A DNA stretch of 42,862 nt from Rhizomucor pusillus (taxonomy: Eukaryota > Mucoromycota > Mucoromycetes > Mucorales > Lichtheimiaceae), in assembly GCA_900175165.2 (NCBI GenBank), contig FWWN02000136.1, positions 1 to 42,862 on the forward strand, written 5' to 3'. The notes beneath the pieces were generated by a model. That model was not told where the DNA came from. It saw only the letters and a list, made by a program, of their open reading frames with translations, and did not search any database. This document shows, in pieces, positions 8,507 to 20,727 of the stretch (position 1 is the first letter of the stretch; each line of letters opens with the position of its first letter). Made by a program: the position numbers and the translations under genes.

Positions 8507-11206
8507 TCATTCAAGCGCATTTTCGCGATGGCGCTTGACCCATTTCGATAATAAATGAAACATATCCTGAATGACGAATCCGCACACGACTGTGTTTAGC
8601 GTTTCTGTGCACGAGGATGTCTTGGCCAGTGCGTGGATGTAGAGTTTGGCTTGATGAGGTGGTGTCGTTGAAATGAGTTGTATGTACTTGGCGTGCCACA
8701 CATCTTTTTGCAAACTTAATTACTATGGCTATTCTCCTTTTCACAGGTGCGTGAGCATATATACGTACCTAGTGTCTTGGCAGCCGCAAAGAGTTCAATG
8801 AGTGTTTGCGTGTATGCTTTAAAGTTGTCTTCGCTTGTGCGACTAGTCATGCGTTCTACAGATTTTGAAAACCTATTGCTCCAAGCTGCCAGCGCCTGAG
8901 ATAACTGCATTAACTTTGGGGCAATACATTTTACGGATACTTTCACGGCTTTTACCTGAGAGGTTTTGCGTGAGGTATGCTGCTGCTGCTGATGAGTAGG
9001 GGATGTAGGTGATCGGAGGGCCTCAGTGGGCGATAAGGGTTCAGGAAACAATTTACGTGCAAACGTCTCGCGCATTTGCTCAAATGTTTGCTCGAGTAAG
9101 GAGAGGTCTTGCAAAGCGTGCGACACGTTGTCGAAATTGGTGCGTATGCTCATGTGATTTAATGCTCCAAGCAACGCCTCGCATGTTGCCACCTTGGTCT
9201 CTATGGCATGCAATCGAATGTTTGGCTGGTTCCATATCTCCTTCGGGATATAAAGCCGTTCGGAAAGATATCCTCCACGCTGCATGCACTCAGCCAGTCG
9301 CTCCATCAGGCGAGTATCACCGTTGTTGCTGCTTGCTGCGGACGACGACAACGGAGGTGATGGTGGCAGTGACTGATCCAAGAAGGGCTCGATGCCGTAC
9401 GCATACCCATTGCTGTTGGCTTTGCTGCTGCTTGTACTGCGTTCTCTAGTGGGAGACAGAGCGCCTTGGACCAAGGAGGGAAAGAACACACTGCTGCGAG
9501 CCTGCGTCAGATCAAAAGTTGATCTGCTTGCGCGTGGACGAGGCGATTGCTGCGTAGGGGAGGAGATGGAAGACTGCGAGGAGTTGCTGCTACTGCGGGT
9601 TCTAGATACGGCAATGTTGAGGGAAGGTGGTGGCGCGTCTTGGACCTGGTTGTTGGATGTTGATTTCCTCAAGGGGTTGCTGGTCTGGTTTGTAACGTGT
9701 GGAGTGGCTGCTTTGCTGTGGTTCCGAGGGGGCGGCACATATGATTTTGTTGTGGGATGCAGACTTCCAGTTAATTCCGAATCGAAATCGAGTCTGCTTA
9801 AATCGATGATAGACGCCTGCAGGGGATCTGCTTCAGACGGCGTCGTTGTCGTCGTCGTCGATCGTACGATATCGTCGGATGTTTTGCAGGCACGGCCGAC
9901 TGAGTAAATCGTCGCTCTCGTTGCTGTGGAAGAAACGTGGACCAGTTCTTCCTCGCTGCTTGAAGATCGGTCGCTGTCAGTTGATTGTCTGCTGCACTGC
10001 TCTTCTTCCTGCTGTTTAATTTTCGGAACGGGAACCGGTTTTGGTTTGAGAGTCGAGACAAATGATATTGAATGCTGCTGCTGATCGCTAAGCAAGTTGT
10101 CTGCTCCTAAAGAGTGTAGATCGAAGTAGTCTTCGTCTTTCGAGGTGGCTTCAATGACGGGGAGTGGCAAAGTTGGCGGAAGAGGAGGTAATTGACTGAT
10201 ATAATCGTCCTCTTCATCCGATCGTTTGAATTCGCTGGATGCACGCAGTTTACGCCGAGATACTAGATTTTAACGATAGATAGATTGAGAACATTGTCTT
10301 TGATGCAAAAATATTGATCATCGTTTTGTTACCAGCATTCCGTAATTGCTTTGCAGATTGGCTAAATGATGGGATAGGCGTGCTCCTCGAAGGTTTTGGA
10401 TCCGGCAAATCCTGCGTCGTGGTGGTGGTGGAGAGACTGATTTTGCTAAGTCTCGACTGCGAGCGTCTAGCAAACATGTTGGAAAAGATGGAGCTGGTGC
10501 CGATGGTTCGTGCGGAATCGATGGTATGTGTAGATAAGGTATCAAACGGGGTAACGCTGGAAGTAGGTGTCCCAGGTTGAGAGTATTCCTGAGCTGTGCT
10601 GCAATAGTCGTTCACTAAGGATGGCGGCCGAGAATGTTGTTTGCGTTTGGAGGTTTTTCTACTGCTAGATGATGATTTGTGCCACGACGGACCGAGTTCT
10701 TCGTTGATGGTTTGGAGCATGCTCTTGTTGTCTATTGAAGGCTTTGTGGAACTAGATGGCGATGGTATTTGCTGTTGTTTTTGAGCAGGAGAAAAGGAAG
10801 ACGAGGATGAACAAGAAGGCGAAGGGTCCTGATTGCTTGTCAGGACACGTATTCGTTCGCTGTAAGACTCGTGCTAGAAGCCAGGGAGGAGGAGGGAAGG
10901 GAAAGGGAACGTATCGTATGAGTTTGTGATCCCCTTAAATGCAAAGGCTCGCATCTAATTACGTACTATCTTTTGCAGTCGTGCCTTGTCTTCTTTGGCT
11001 GCTGCCGAATCTATCGCGCGCTCCAAAAGACCAATCGCCTCTCTGTATGCGACGATCGCATCCTGCGTATTGTCGGTCGAGTCGTACAAGACGGCCACGT
11101 TGGCCTTTTGGAGTGCATTTTCCAGTATATCCGAGCTGTTCTTTGCTTTGTTGTTTGCAGTAGTCTTGCTCTGAGACCCTTGGAAGAAACTGCGCTTCTT
11201 TTTCAT
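8507..11206 (-). CDS. MIT-domain protein with long low-complexity linker
   Basis: Exons on the minus strand: 11206-10967, 10873-10333, 10262-8769, 8703-8507; 823 residues. Residues about 25-82 form a MIT (microtubule interacting and transport) three-helix domain (DILENALQKANVAVLYDST, DAIVAYREAIGLLERAIDSA, then HESYSERIRVLTS), the module that binds ESCRT-III tails. Residues about 90-560 are Ser/Thr/Gln/Pro-rich and probably disordered. The C-terminal about 250 residues look helical (LRLHAIETKVATCEALLGAL, ALQDLSLLEQTFEQMRETFA, VKCIAPKLMQLSQALAAWSN, ending KWVKRHRENALE). Fungal MIT proteins of this layout are linked to vacuolar sorting, so an endosomal role is inferred. The last intron is the least certain: the acceptor AAG at 8704 was chosen because it opens the more protein-like frame. 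Start is the first ATG before the MIT domain. Confidence 0.75.
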
Positions 11207-13426
11207 TCCCGTATTGCAAGCGAAAAGCGGGGTTGTTTAACTGTGAGTTGCTTGCCGGTTGAACAGAGATGTTGCAATGAAGCTAATTGCAAGAAGGAAA
11301 GCGCTGCTAATGTTTCATCGATTATGAGGGCTTGGCAAATCCGTACGCGCCGAACCTTTTTTTTACCTGGAAGGAAAGGACCATAAAGCTTATTAGACTA
11401 GCAAAGTGTCCGTGAGGCTTGAGAAAAAAATAGAGGTTATTGTTTAGTTTGAAAAAAGGGGCAGCAATGGGGCTGATACACCACTCTCTCTCACTCTCTC
11501 TCTGACTCTCTGAGATGTCCGTGCAAAGCGAGCCGATGTATTACAAGGCTGGGATTTTTCATTTCTGCAGGTTACACAAGGATAATCCCCAAGGCGATCT
11601 CATCAGCTATTCAATTCACCGTGCAGATGATGGCGGCTCCGGCATACAGAAACTCGGTTGCAACACCGAGGCGGAGATGTGGGACTTACAGACGATGTTC
11701 ATATAGTCTATCGCCGCGGTATACGCGCTGCGCCGGAAAAAAGGGAAGACAGAACAATTAGCAGCTATCCAAAAGCTAGTCATGTCCGGTTTCATATACA
11801 AAGCTAGCTCATACACATCAGGTCGTCGTACAAATTAGGAAAATAGCTGTTAATAATGGAAATAGATGCATGTGTGAGTATCCCTATCTGATAACCAGGC
11901 AGCTTCCATGCGAATAAAAGATGACTACAAAGAAAAACGTGAAGATGTAGTGCAAGTAAAGCAAGGGCGACCAAAGAATGATAAAGTCGACAAAAGGAGA
12001 AAGAGTATATGTGGATCGCCCAGTGGAACGTAGCCTGGTTCCACAGGTTCATTTTATAACAGAGCGTATATGAAAATGGCTGGTTTGACAAGCTTCATCG
12101 TCAGGAAGAAAGAAAGAAAATTAACTGGTTATATTGACCTTGTATGAAAAATACTCATTCGATCCATCGGACGAGTCCGAAAAGTCACGCGCACGATAAG
12201 AAAGAAGCGGAGGTGAGCTCATCGATTGTGGGTTAGCCTGTAAGGTCGGGGGTTCCAGCAACGTGGCAGACGGTAGTGCGGAACCGCCATCGTCGTATCC
12301 AACGAAAACGACAAAGCGGCAACAAGTAGCAGGGGCACGTTTCCAAGCGCCAAAACAAATGTTCATCCGATAAATCGATGCGGCGCGCACCCGAGGAAGG
12401 TGGTGCTTCAGCGAAGCGGCAGATCCATTCCTTTTGGAGCACTCAGCGAAACAAAGATCGGCATTCCCACAACGTATACTTTTTGTCTCGAGGGTGCGGC
12501 CGAACGCAAACTATTCTCGTTATGATAACTCGATACGACGCCGTGTAACTTGTAGCCCCCAAGCATTGCGTACGCACTCGTCATCATTGTTACCTTCATT
12601 GCATGGATGTAAACCTTGCTCCCTTTTCATGGCCCATTTCTTCACGTTAACTTTTGCACACAATTGCCATGTGCTGCACCGTCTACTAGGAACTATAAGA
12701 GAGTTCCCGTTTTGCTATTGGAACCAGAAAGCAGGTTCCTTTCCGACAACAAACCAAAACCAGATGGGACAATCTATTTTTTTGTTTTTCAGCGGCGAAT
12801 AGGCACGCTTTCAAGTTTCGCGCGAAATTTTCACGGTCGTGGAAATCAATCTGGGTCGGACAGAAAAGAAGAGAAAGTGGGCCACCCAAATTGTGCCATT
12901 CAGTACCTCCATGAAAAGTGCCAGGCAGATATACTTTTCATAAAAACACTACTGCTCTAGCTGGTGGTAGCTGGTGCGTACCACTAAAGTCAGAAGGGAT
13001 TCCGAAGAGCAAGGAAGAAAGTTTTTTCATACACTCTCTTTGATAAGGTTACAAGTTAAAACAAAATTTTTTGGGACACCCGAGCAAAACTTGTCCATTT
13101 ATAAGGAGCCTCTTTGCACGTTTTCCCCGCCACTTGTTCCTTTTTGCTTTTTGTTTTCCAGCTTTGACACTGACGTACATATTTTCATTCTCACTTTCTC
13201 TTCTTCTTCTTCCTTTCTTGCACAACTTGTTCTCATTCACACGCAACCCTCTCTCATCCTCGAGTGACTAGCAGCACCCCTCATTAGTCCTCGACAACCA
13301 CCTCCCAGCAACGACCTTAAGTCTATCAGTTTGTCAACGTGATAACTACTCGTCTTTTTATCCTCGGTTCTTTCTCTCTCTATCTCTGTGTGTTAACATT
13401 GCTGTTACTCGCGGGACAAGCCGATA
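11207..13426. other. Long gene-poor region upstream of the APSES gene
   Basis: 2.2 kb between two divergent starts, by far the longest gap. It contains a CT microsatellite (about 11481-11512), several short open frames on both strands (for example + 11515-11706, - 12121-12390, - 12408-12599) with no recognisable domain or matching splice sites, and a pyrimidine-rich stretch (about 13195-13400) just before the APSES start that looks like promoter/5' leader. APSES regulators of the StuA type are known for long leaders with upstream ORFs; whether that holds here is inference. Confidence 0.5.
11481..11512. repeat. CT microsatellite
   Basis: A run of CTCTCTCTCACTCTCTCTCT-type dinucleotide repeat lies in the spacer upstream of the MIT-domain gene and of the APSES gene. 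No coding signal overlaps it. Confidence 0.7.
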
Positions 13427-14926
13427 ATGTATAACTACGAGCAAGCATATCCTTCACCCACCACTTCCCAACCTGTCTTCACTCCACATGCGGCCCAGGT
13501 GGCAGCAGCAGGTTGTTGTTCAGCACCTTCTTCCAACGGTGGTCAGATCCCGGTCATGACCTGGAACCCACCGGCATCTATGGATAAACATCGCCAGCAT
13601 CCTACCTTCAATAATTACATGAATGCACCTCGAGCAAACTCTGTGCAGGGCATGCCGCTGCCAGACTTGCCCATGATCCCGCCACCACCACCGCCGCAAA
13701 CACATATCTCGGACCAAGCTTCAACCCACCAACCTAAGCTGACAACGTCGTACTGGGAGGATGAGGGTACAATCTGCTATCAAGTCGATGCCAGAGGCAT
13801 TTGCGTCGCACGTCGGCAAGGTAATCCATCTGCCACCCCCTGTCAATTGATTGGCAATCGACATGTAAATCCATCGTCCGCTTGATGACTAAGACGCGTC
13901 TTTGATTAGATAACGATATGGTTAACGGCACGAAACTGCTCAACGTCGTGGGCATGTCCCGCGGAAAGCGAGACGGTATTCTCAAGAACGAGCGTGGCCG
14001 CGTAGTCGTTAAAGTTGGCGCTATGCACCTGAAAGGTGTTTGGTATGCACGATTTGCAGAGCCGGCCAACGAAAAGAAAAGCAAGAATGCTTATTTGTTT
14101 TTTATTTCTCAGGATAACATTTTCTCGTGCAAAGGCGTTGGCTGCCCAGTACAATATTACAGATGTCTTGCAACCGCTGTTCGCCGATGATCCTTCTGTC
14201 TACTTTTACATGAACGCACCTCCACCTCCGCTGCCTTTAATGGCGCCTTTGGGCGGATATTACATGCCAATGGGATACCCACCCCAATATGGTAAGGTTA
14301 CTCAATAACGTCCGACAATAGATATCCAATTTGCTGATCAGTGTGCCTATTTTTTTTTAGCCGTTAGAAATAACAATAACAACAACAGCAGCAACAGCAG
14401 CAACGTCGCGTCTGCCCCAGAAATTCCTAGTATGGTGCCACAGGACATGTACCCGTATCCTTCTCAAGACCAGCAGCAGTATGTCCGTCGTGAGCGACCG
14501 AGCAGCACTGCTAGTCATCAATTTCGTCCGCCGTCTGCGTCGTTCCATGACCCTATCTATTCTTTTGAAATGGAAAAGATCGGCAGCAACCACAGCCTAG
14601 TCGACTATGCGAGCAAAGCCGGCGGTTCCTCGTCTGTTCTCTCCGGGATCTCGGATTCTGCCCCAGCAACTCCAGGTTCCCAACAGCACTACCACTCGCA
14701 GCTCTTGATCCATCCGTACGATAACAACAACAGCAGCTCCAATGCAGCAATTAACGCTACTGGTACTGGCTACGTCGAGCCCACTACTGGAACGTACGGC
14801 GACCAGATGGACATGTACATTGCACAGTATTACCAGCAGCAACCAGCGCCCCATCACGGCAAATGGATCGATCCACCCGGCATGCTGCAACACCCTCCTC
14901 CTCCACAACAGCAGACATCTTGGTAG
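13427..14926 (+). CDS. APSES-type transcription factor of the StuA/Efg1/Phd1 group
   Basis: Sequence-specific nuclear regulator of morphogenesis in fungi. Exons 13427-13820, 13910-14042, 14113-14291, 14361-14926; 423 residues. The APSES DNA-binding domain spans residues about 107-215: [20 protein letters not shown], then [44 protein letters not shown] and [19 protein letters not shown]. Three introns cut it at phases 1, 2 and 1, and every junction restores the consensus. Flanks are Pro/Gln/Asn/Ser-rich ([11 protein letters not shown] before, [12 protein letters not shown] and [10 protein letters not shown] after), as in StuA proteins. Start at 13427 is the first ATG after a pyrimidine-rich leader. 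Ankyrin repeats are absent, which separates it from the Swi4/Swi6/Mbp1 class. Confidence 0.92.
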
Positions 14927-15453
14927 AAAAAAGAAAAGCATTGATGCTATGTTTTTCTTTTACTACTTTCGATACACGTGTCTGGGCTGGCTCATCGTTT
15001 TTGAAAGAACAACAACAAAGCAAATGGAACGATGACATAATAACAAGAAAGCGCACACTTAAAAAGGAACAAAAAAATATCCTACCTCCGGAAAGAAGCC
15101 CGAGAACGTACTCTCTTAATTATAATGACCTCTTACCGCTAATTTCTTCCTTCCTTCCTTCCTTCCTCCCTTCCTCCCGTCCTCCTGTATTTCCCTCTTG
15201 ATTCCCTCGTTCCCCACAACGTCGCGTATACACACATTCATTTCCTGTCTCGCTATATATTTTTTGTTCTTTTCTGTATTCCTCTTTGTTCTCTCTTTCT
15301 CTCGATTTTCTTTCTTTCTATTCAATGCGAAGTTTGTACCATTTCATTTGCGTGTTATTTTTTCTTCACTTTTCTTTTTAGTAAAAATGTAATCTTTTTG
15401 CCCTTATTGGGGTTCTTTTTATAAATGATAATAATATTTACATGGCATTATTG
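14927..15453. other. Convergent 3' spacer with CCTT repeat
   Basis: 527 bp between the 3' ends of the APSES gene and the ADCK1-like kinase gene. It holds a tandem CCTT/CCTC tract at about 15148-15180 and T-rich stretches to 15380, consistent with 3' UTR and termination sequence. Short open frames here are low-complexity. Confidence 0.55.
15148..15180. repeat. CCTT tetranucleotide repeat
   Basis: Five or more TTCC/CCTT units in a row, grading into CCTCCCTTCCTCC, lie in the spacer downstream of the APSES gene. Confidence 0.7.
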
Positions 15454-17307
15454 TTAGATGATGTGTGGGAGCAATGTGTGTCTATTATGCCACCAATGCA
15501 TGCAAGTGAGTTGAAGTGAGTATATGTACAGATTACATTCGAGCGACCTTAAGCGCCACCAAGCAACTGCGGTGTCCTTGACGAGTTGCCACTGGAGGCC
15601 TGCGGCGGCGGCGCAGCGGCACTGGTCAAGAAAGACCTGCCTTGCATCCAACCACACCGCTTTTGCACAGAAGCGGCCCATGATCACGTAGGTCATCAAA
15701 CCCTGCTGCTGGGGACTTGATGTTTCCCGCAGTGCTTCGTCAATGTTCCGTAGCAAATCGCCGGTTTTTAAAAGCAGTAGCATGACACGAGGCAGCGTCG
15801 ATAAAATATCGGTAATCCGCTTGAAAAATGAAAGGCCAGATTTAGAAGCGACGCGGTTGATTTCTTCCTCCGTACGGGCAGTAAACAGCTGCGCGGCCGT
15901 GATCGTATGCCATTCTCGACCTGTCAGCAGCGATGCGAACAGTCGATGGTCCGAACCTCCCACACGTGCGCAGTACTTTTTAATGTTATCCTCGTCGCCC
16001 TGGATCAAGGCTGTCCAAAGATGCGCATAGTCCAGCCGCATCTGGTCTGGTAGGCTGCGATACACACCGTGGTCCAAGAGCACAATGTCAAAGTTGAATT
16101 TTGAGAAAGAGTCTCGTCCTCTAGTTTTGCGTATCAAGATATTGCCAGGATCTAAATTTATACGCCCATTAGGTAACCCCCCAAAACAAATGGACTTTAC
16201 TACTTACGTGGATCGCAGTGCACAAACCCGTGAATAAAAATCATGTTTGCAAAGATGGTAATCAATTCACGAGAAACTTGGGCGGGATCGATGCCATGTG
16301 CCGCCATATACTCTTTGTCATCCACACGGCCGCCTTCTATGACTATGTATGCGGAGAAGAAAAAGTCAGTTTAATTAGTCGTGATAAGATAACGACAACA
16401 ACTAACATTCCATGCACAGCATCCGTCTGGTCGCCCACAAGACTTGAGGTATGACGAGAGTGGTCTGTTCTCCTGCAAACTGCTGCGCTACCTTGTGGGC
16501 ATTCGCCGCCTCATACCGAAAATCCAGTTCCTGCGGCAACGATTCTCGCATATCCTCTGCGACCCAGTGGAACCCAAAATCCGGGAACAATTTCTGGATG
16601 GTGCCAAATATCCAGGACACAGTATCGATATCCAACCGGCAGAACTCGTCGACAAACGGATGCTGCACCTTGACGGCTACCCACTGTCCGGAGGACCGCA
16701 GCTTGGCCTTGTGTACCTGTGCAAGCGATGCTACACCAATCGGCTGTGTAAAATCGAATTCCTCAAACATATCGTCCAAGTTTCTTTGAAAGTCCTGTTG
16801 AAACATGGCTCGGATATCTTGTTCGGAACTCGCGACCTCGCATCGATCCTGGAGCCGGGACAAGGTCGTCGTCCACTCGACTGGCAGGATATACACCATC
16901 GATGACAGGTGCTGGCCCCACTTTACATAGATGCCCCCGAGTTTTTCCAGCGTTGACAAGACTCGCTCTGCATTGCGTTTGTGGCAGCTGCTCTTGTCGC
17001 CGCCCGTCCACAGGGTCCACTGGTAATCGGCTGCTACTTGGATTCCCGTAGCCAACGCCTTGCCGCATCGCACGCCGGCTCGGGCTACATGTCGACATGA
17101 ATCGTTCGAGTGGTACAGAGCCACTCCTGTGCCTGATGCTAAAAGCAACGTTGCTGCTGCTGTTACTGCTGCTCTTCTTGTTCTCCGGCCACCAGCGATC
17201 ATCGTCGTCGTCGTCGTCGTCGTTGTTGTTGTTATTGTATGTTTCGGGAATGAGAGGCGGGTTGCATAGCACCGTAGAAATAAGAAACCGCTGGGCCGGA
17301 GGACCAT
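15454..17307 (-). CDS. Mitochondrial atypical kinase of the ABC1/ADCK (UbiB) family, ADCK1/MCP2 type
   Basis: Exons on the minus strand: 17307-16407, 16342-16208, 16151-15454; 577 residues. The N-terminus MVLRPSGFLFLRCYATRL is Arg/hydrophobic and acid-free, a likely mitochondrial presequence; a hydrophobic stretch (AAVTAAATLLLASGTGVALY) follows. UbiB signatures: KxGQ in GGIYVKWGQHLSSM, the modified nucleotide loop PIGVASLAQVHKAKL, catalytic Lys in VAVKVQHP, Glu in LPQELDFRYEA, catalytic loop GFVHCDPHPGNILI and metal loop LLDHG. The wording GGRVDDKEYM and WHWVAEDM-like surroundings fit ADCK1/yeast Mcp2 (Cqd2) rather than Coq8. That family acts in the inner membrane/intermembrane space on lipid and coenzyme Q distribution. 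The intron 16207-16152 splits the HCDP|HPGN loop. An alternative start at the second Met (after the Thr run) would drop the presequence. Confidence 0.9.
17201..17237. repeat. CGT/TTG trinucleotide run encoding poly-Thr in the kinase N-terminus
   Basis: On the minus strand the ACG/ACA repeats give a run of about 12 Thr between the likely presequence and the membrane segment of the ADCK1-like protein. In another frame the same DNA would encode poly-Asn/Asp, which is a shadow. Confidence 0.65.
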
Positions 17308-17528
17308 GGATAATAAAGAAAACGAGTGGACCAGTTAGTTTGTAAAGGAATGAAAGTCGGGCTCGAAAGCTGCAAGGGGGAAGAAAGATAAGTGTCTGTG
17401 TGTACCTGAACCCGGAATACCGGAACCGGCGGCCGCCGCTGCCGCCGGCCAGCCAGTGTCGGGGCAAGTGGCTTTGAGTTATGCAATTCGATAGCAAAAC
17501 CAACAGCTCTTTATCACAACTGTAAAAA

Positions 17529-18848
17529 ATGGGACGATCAAGGCGGAGAGAAGCAGAAGAATCCGAAGAGGAGTTAGAGTACACTGAGGACGAGAAGCAA
17601 GTATGTCTGCACAGAGAGAATCAGCCGTCAAGGAAACAATAGATTAACAAGGTGCATTTTAGATCTCTGACGATGACGAGCAAGTGGAAGGCGATCAATA
17701 TGAAGAATATACAGAAGCAGAAGCAGAATACGACGATGATGATGACGATAACGAGGAAGATGATGAAGAAGACAAAGAGGACGAAGAGGAACAAGAAGAA
17801 GAAGATGCACAGCCGCAGATGGATAAAATGAGACGAAGTGAGTTTTTTCACGTCAGTTTACGCTTGCATGCAAACCTCACTCACACACGCACGAAAAAAG
17901 GTCTAGCGCACGTATCATTTGAGAAACTTGCACAAATCAAGAGCAAGATGGGAATGGAAAAGGAGGACGAACAATCTACAAAAAAGAAAATATCCAAAGA
18001 TCAGATTCTCAAAGACCTGGAGGGAGCAGCCAGCCAATTGAAAAAGAAGGATCGTGTGAAAAAGAGTAAGGCAGAAATGAAGCGTGCAGACAAACACAGG
18101 TAAGCAACTGAGGATGATATCATCAGCATTTTTCTGCATACTCACAATGAATGAATTGCTAGTCCGATGGAGATCTCGTCGAAAAAGGCAGTAAGCCGAT
18201 TTAGAGAAGTTGTTGAAGTCAACAAACCGGTTTGTGAGAAGCATCAGAAGAGAGAAAGAGACCCAGAGTGCTAACTACAATTACTAGAAGAAACGTGATC
18301 CTCGGTTTGACAAGTTATCAGGTCACTTCAACAAGGACTTATTTGAAAAATCATACCAATTTCTGGAAGATTACAAGCAATCTGAAAAATCAATGTTGCA
18401 AGAACGGATTCGCAAGGAAAAGAATCCAGAAGTGCGTGAACGTCTGGAACGAGTCTTGCAAAAGATGGTAATGTACTACAATCATGAATTACTGTGCGAC
18501 ATTTTCTTATATATTTTGCCATAGATTTCTCGTGAGATTACGACCAAGCAACTTAAACGAAAGCAGGAACTGTTACGCGAACGTAAAAAGGCCGAAGCCG
18601 AGCTTGTGAAACAAGGAAAGAAACCTTACTTCTTAAAGCGATGTAAGTTCCCTTCTGGCCAATATGTCGATCTTCTGTCGATCTGGGGCCTGACTCTTTG
18701 ATGAACTATAGCTGAGAAACGCAAATTGGAGCTTATGGATCGGTACGCCCATCTTGACGAGAACAAGATGGATAAAATCCTGGAGAAACGGCGTAAAAAG
18801 AACGCAGCAAAGGATCATCGTCATTTACCTTTCAAGCGGCGGAGCTAG
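17529..18848 (+). CDS. RRP36: rRNA biogenesis protein Rrp36
   Basis: Nucleolar 90S pre-ribosome component needed for early 18S rRNA processing cuts. Exons 17529-17600, 17663-17837, 17901-18099, 18163-18229, 18288-18467, 18525-18642, 18712-18848; 315 residues. Residues about 8-80 are a strongly acidic tract (poly-Asp/Glu, about 17735-17810). The conserved core begins SPMEISSKKAVSRFREVVEV and continues KKRDPRFDKLSGHFNKDLFE, SYQFLEDYKQSEKSMLQERI, VKQGKKPYFLKRSEKRKLEL and KILEKRRKKNAAKDHRHLPF, the standard Rrp36 order. All phases agree; the intron 18230-18287 has a clear GTGCTAAC branch site. Start at 17529 gives MGRSRRREAEESEEEL; the gene is divergent from the ADCK1-like kinase with 221 bp between the starts. 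Confidence 0.93.
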
Positions 18849-18970
18849 TTGAATTCATGCCTCTTAATTATCAAACCGTATATAACCAATTTATCCTGAA
18901 AAGTATATAAACAAGAGTCCAATCTCTCTTCTTTTCTTATCTACAAATCCCTCTTCTCTCCATTACTTTG

Positions 18971-20727
18971 ATGGCCAAGTCCGTTCATTTGTTTACTGTT
19001 TGGCTTTTAGCCATCAGTCTTTTGCTTCATCCTGTGCTGGCTTGCGGAAACCATCGTACGAGCCAGGCCGCATCTGCCACCACCACCACCAGCAGCAGCG
19101 GCTCGTCGCATACTCAACCTTCGGCTAGGACCACTTCACAACCTGCTCACTCTTCTTCCTCTTCTTCTTCGTCATCGTCTGGTCAAAAATTGTCAGCTTA
19201 CGTTGTTGATTGGGTAAGCAAATTAACTATCTTTTTCGTCTGCAGGGTTCCATTGACAAGTAGTTTTACAGGACCTTCCCAAATCAATTGCATGGGACAA
19301 GGTAGATCATATCCTTTACGCCTTTGCCGAACCTACCAAGGACGGCGAGCTTTCCGGATTCACTGCCTCGCAGCTCAAATCAGGTAATTGCGTTTGGTCA
19401 TACAAAAGCGATTTCCTGGTGTAACACACACATTTCTACCAGTCGCGCAAGAAGCACATAGCAAGGGCAAGATCATTAGCCTCAGCGTGGGCGGGTACAA
19501 TTTTTTTACGGCTTACATAACTTTGTCACATATCCTGTTGGCTCACGCAGTTTTATCCTAGATGGACCGGTTCCTTGTACTTTAGCGATCTCTTAAAGTC
19601 GTCTTCTTCTTTCGACAAGTTTGTGAGCAACTTGGTTGATGCGGTCAAAGAATACAACCTCGACGGTCTCAACTTGGATTGGGGTACGTATTACTAAAAT
19701 TGGTTGATATCAAGATGACGTTTGCGCTAATCTTAGTATTTCAGAATATCCTAACAGCCCTAACGGTGTTGCGTGCAATTCAAAGTATGTATAACAGCGT
19801 CAACTTTAAACGGTTTCCAAGCAGCTAAACATTTATGTTGTTGCCAGGGATGAGAACGACACTGCCAACTATTTGAAGCTTTTCAAGGCGTTGCGCGAGA
19901 AGCTTGGCAGCAAGGTTTTGCTCACTACCGCTGTCTCCACCGCACCCTTCAATAACGAAAACCAGCAACCATCCACCAAACTTGATGCTGACTGGGCTTC
20001 CACTGTGGACGCCTTTTACATTATGGTAATAAGTTGACTCGCATATGACAATAGAGTATATGTACTCACATATACATCGATGCTAGGCTTACGATGTCAA
20101 CGGTGTTTGGGACAAGAACGCCGGCCCCAATGCGCCGTTGTATTACAGCACCAAGGCAACCGGCATTGAACCCACCAGCGGAAGCGATGCAGTCAAGGCC
20201 TGGAACGCAGCCGGCATTCCTCTTGAACAAATCGTTTTAGGCGTTCCATTTTACGGCCGTGTCAGCAAAACGCTTGAACCTGTCACTGCATCCAGCGGTC
20301 TCTATGTCCCCATCAGCCAAACTAGCCAGATCAAGGGCGATAGCTCTGACGAAAAAGCGGCCGATCCTTGCCCGAACGCAGAAGCTTCCTACTCGGGTCA
20401 ATACACCTGGCGCTCCATTGCTGCCCAAGGCATCGCTCGCAACTCGTCTGGCTGGGAGACCTACTGGGACGATATATCCAAGACTCCCTACGCTTACACT
20501 TCCACTGGCTCCAAAGTCTTGTCCTTCGACGACACTGCTTCTTTGCAAGACAAGGTGGAGTATGCCAAGAAACAAGGACTCGGCGGCGTGATGCTCTGGT
20601 CCCTCGAGATGGTAAGTCTTTTGTTGTCGATACAATTTATACTCCCTTTTTTTGCTTATATCCGCTGTTAATTTAGGATGATGATGAAAACACCCTTCTC
20701 AATGCTTTGCAGGGCATTCGCAAGTAG
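18971..20727 (+). CDS. Secreted GH18 chitinase
   Basis: Hydrolyses chitin beta-1,4 links; probably cell-wall remodelling or nutrition. Exons 18971-19213, 19272-19383, 19443-19494, 19562-19683, 19745-19784, 19848-20025, 20087-20611, 20677-20727; 440 residues. Signal peptide in residues 1-25 (LFTVWLLAISLLLHPVLA), then a Ser/Thr-rich linker (about 26-72). GH18 barrel: SAYVVDW, DHILYAFAEP, KIISLSVGGWTGS, the active-site strand DGLNLDWEYP, YIMAYDVNGVW (substrate-binding Met/Tyr/Asp) and GGVMLWSLEMDD. The catalytic Glu is present, but the middle Asp of DxxDxDxE is Asn (D-G-L-N-L-D-W-E). The active-site Glu codon is split by intron 19684-19744. There is no separate chitin-binding module and no GPI-like tail. 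Tandem with RRP36, 122 bp downstream. Confidence 0.92.

Noticed and set aside
9392..9907. 171-codon plus-strand open frame
   Set aside because: It is antisense to the Ser/Pro/Gln-rich linker of the MIT-domain protein; such low-complexity regions often give long antisense frames.
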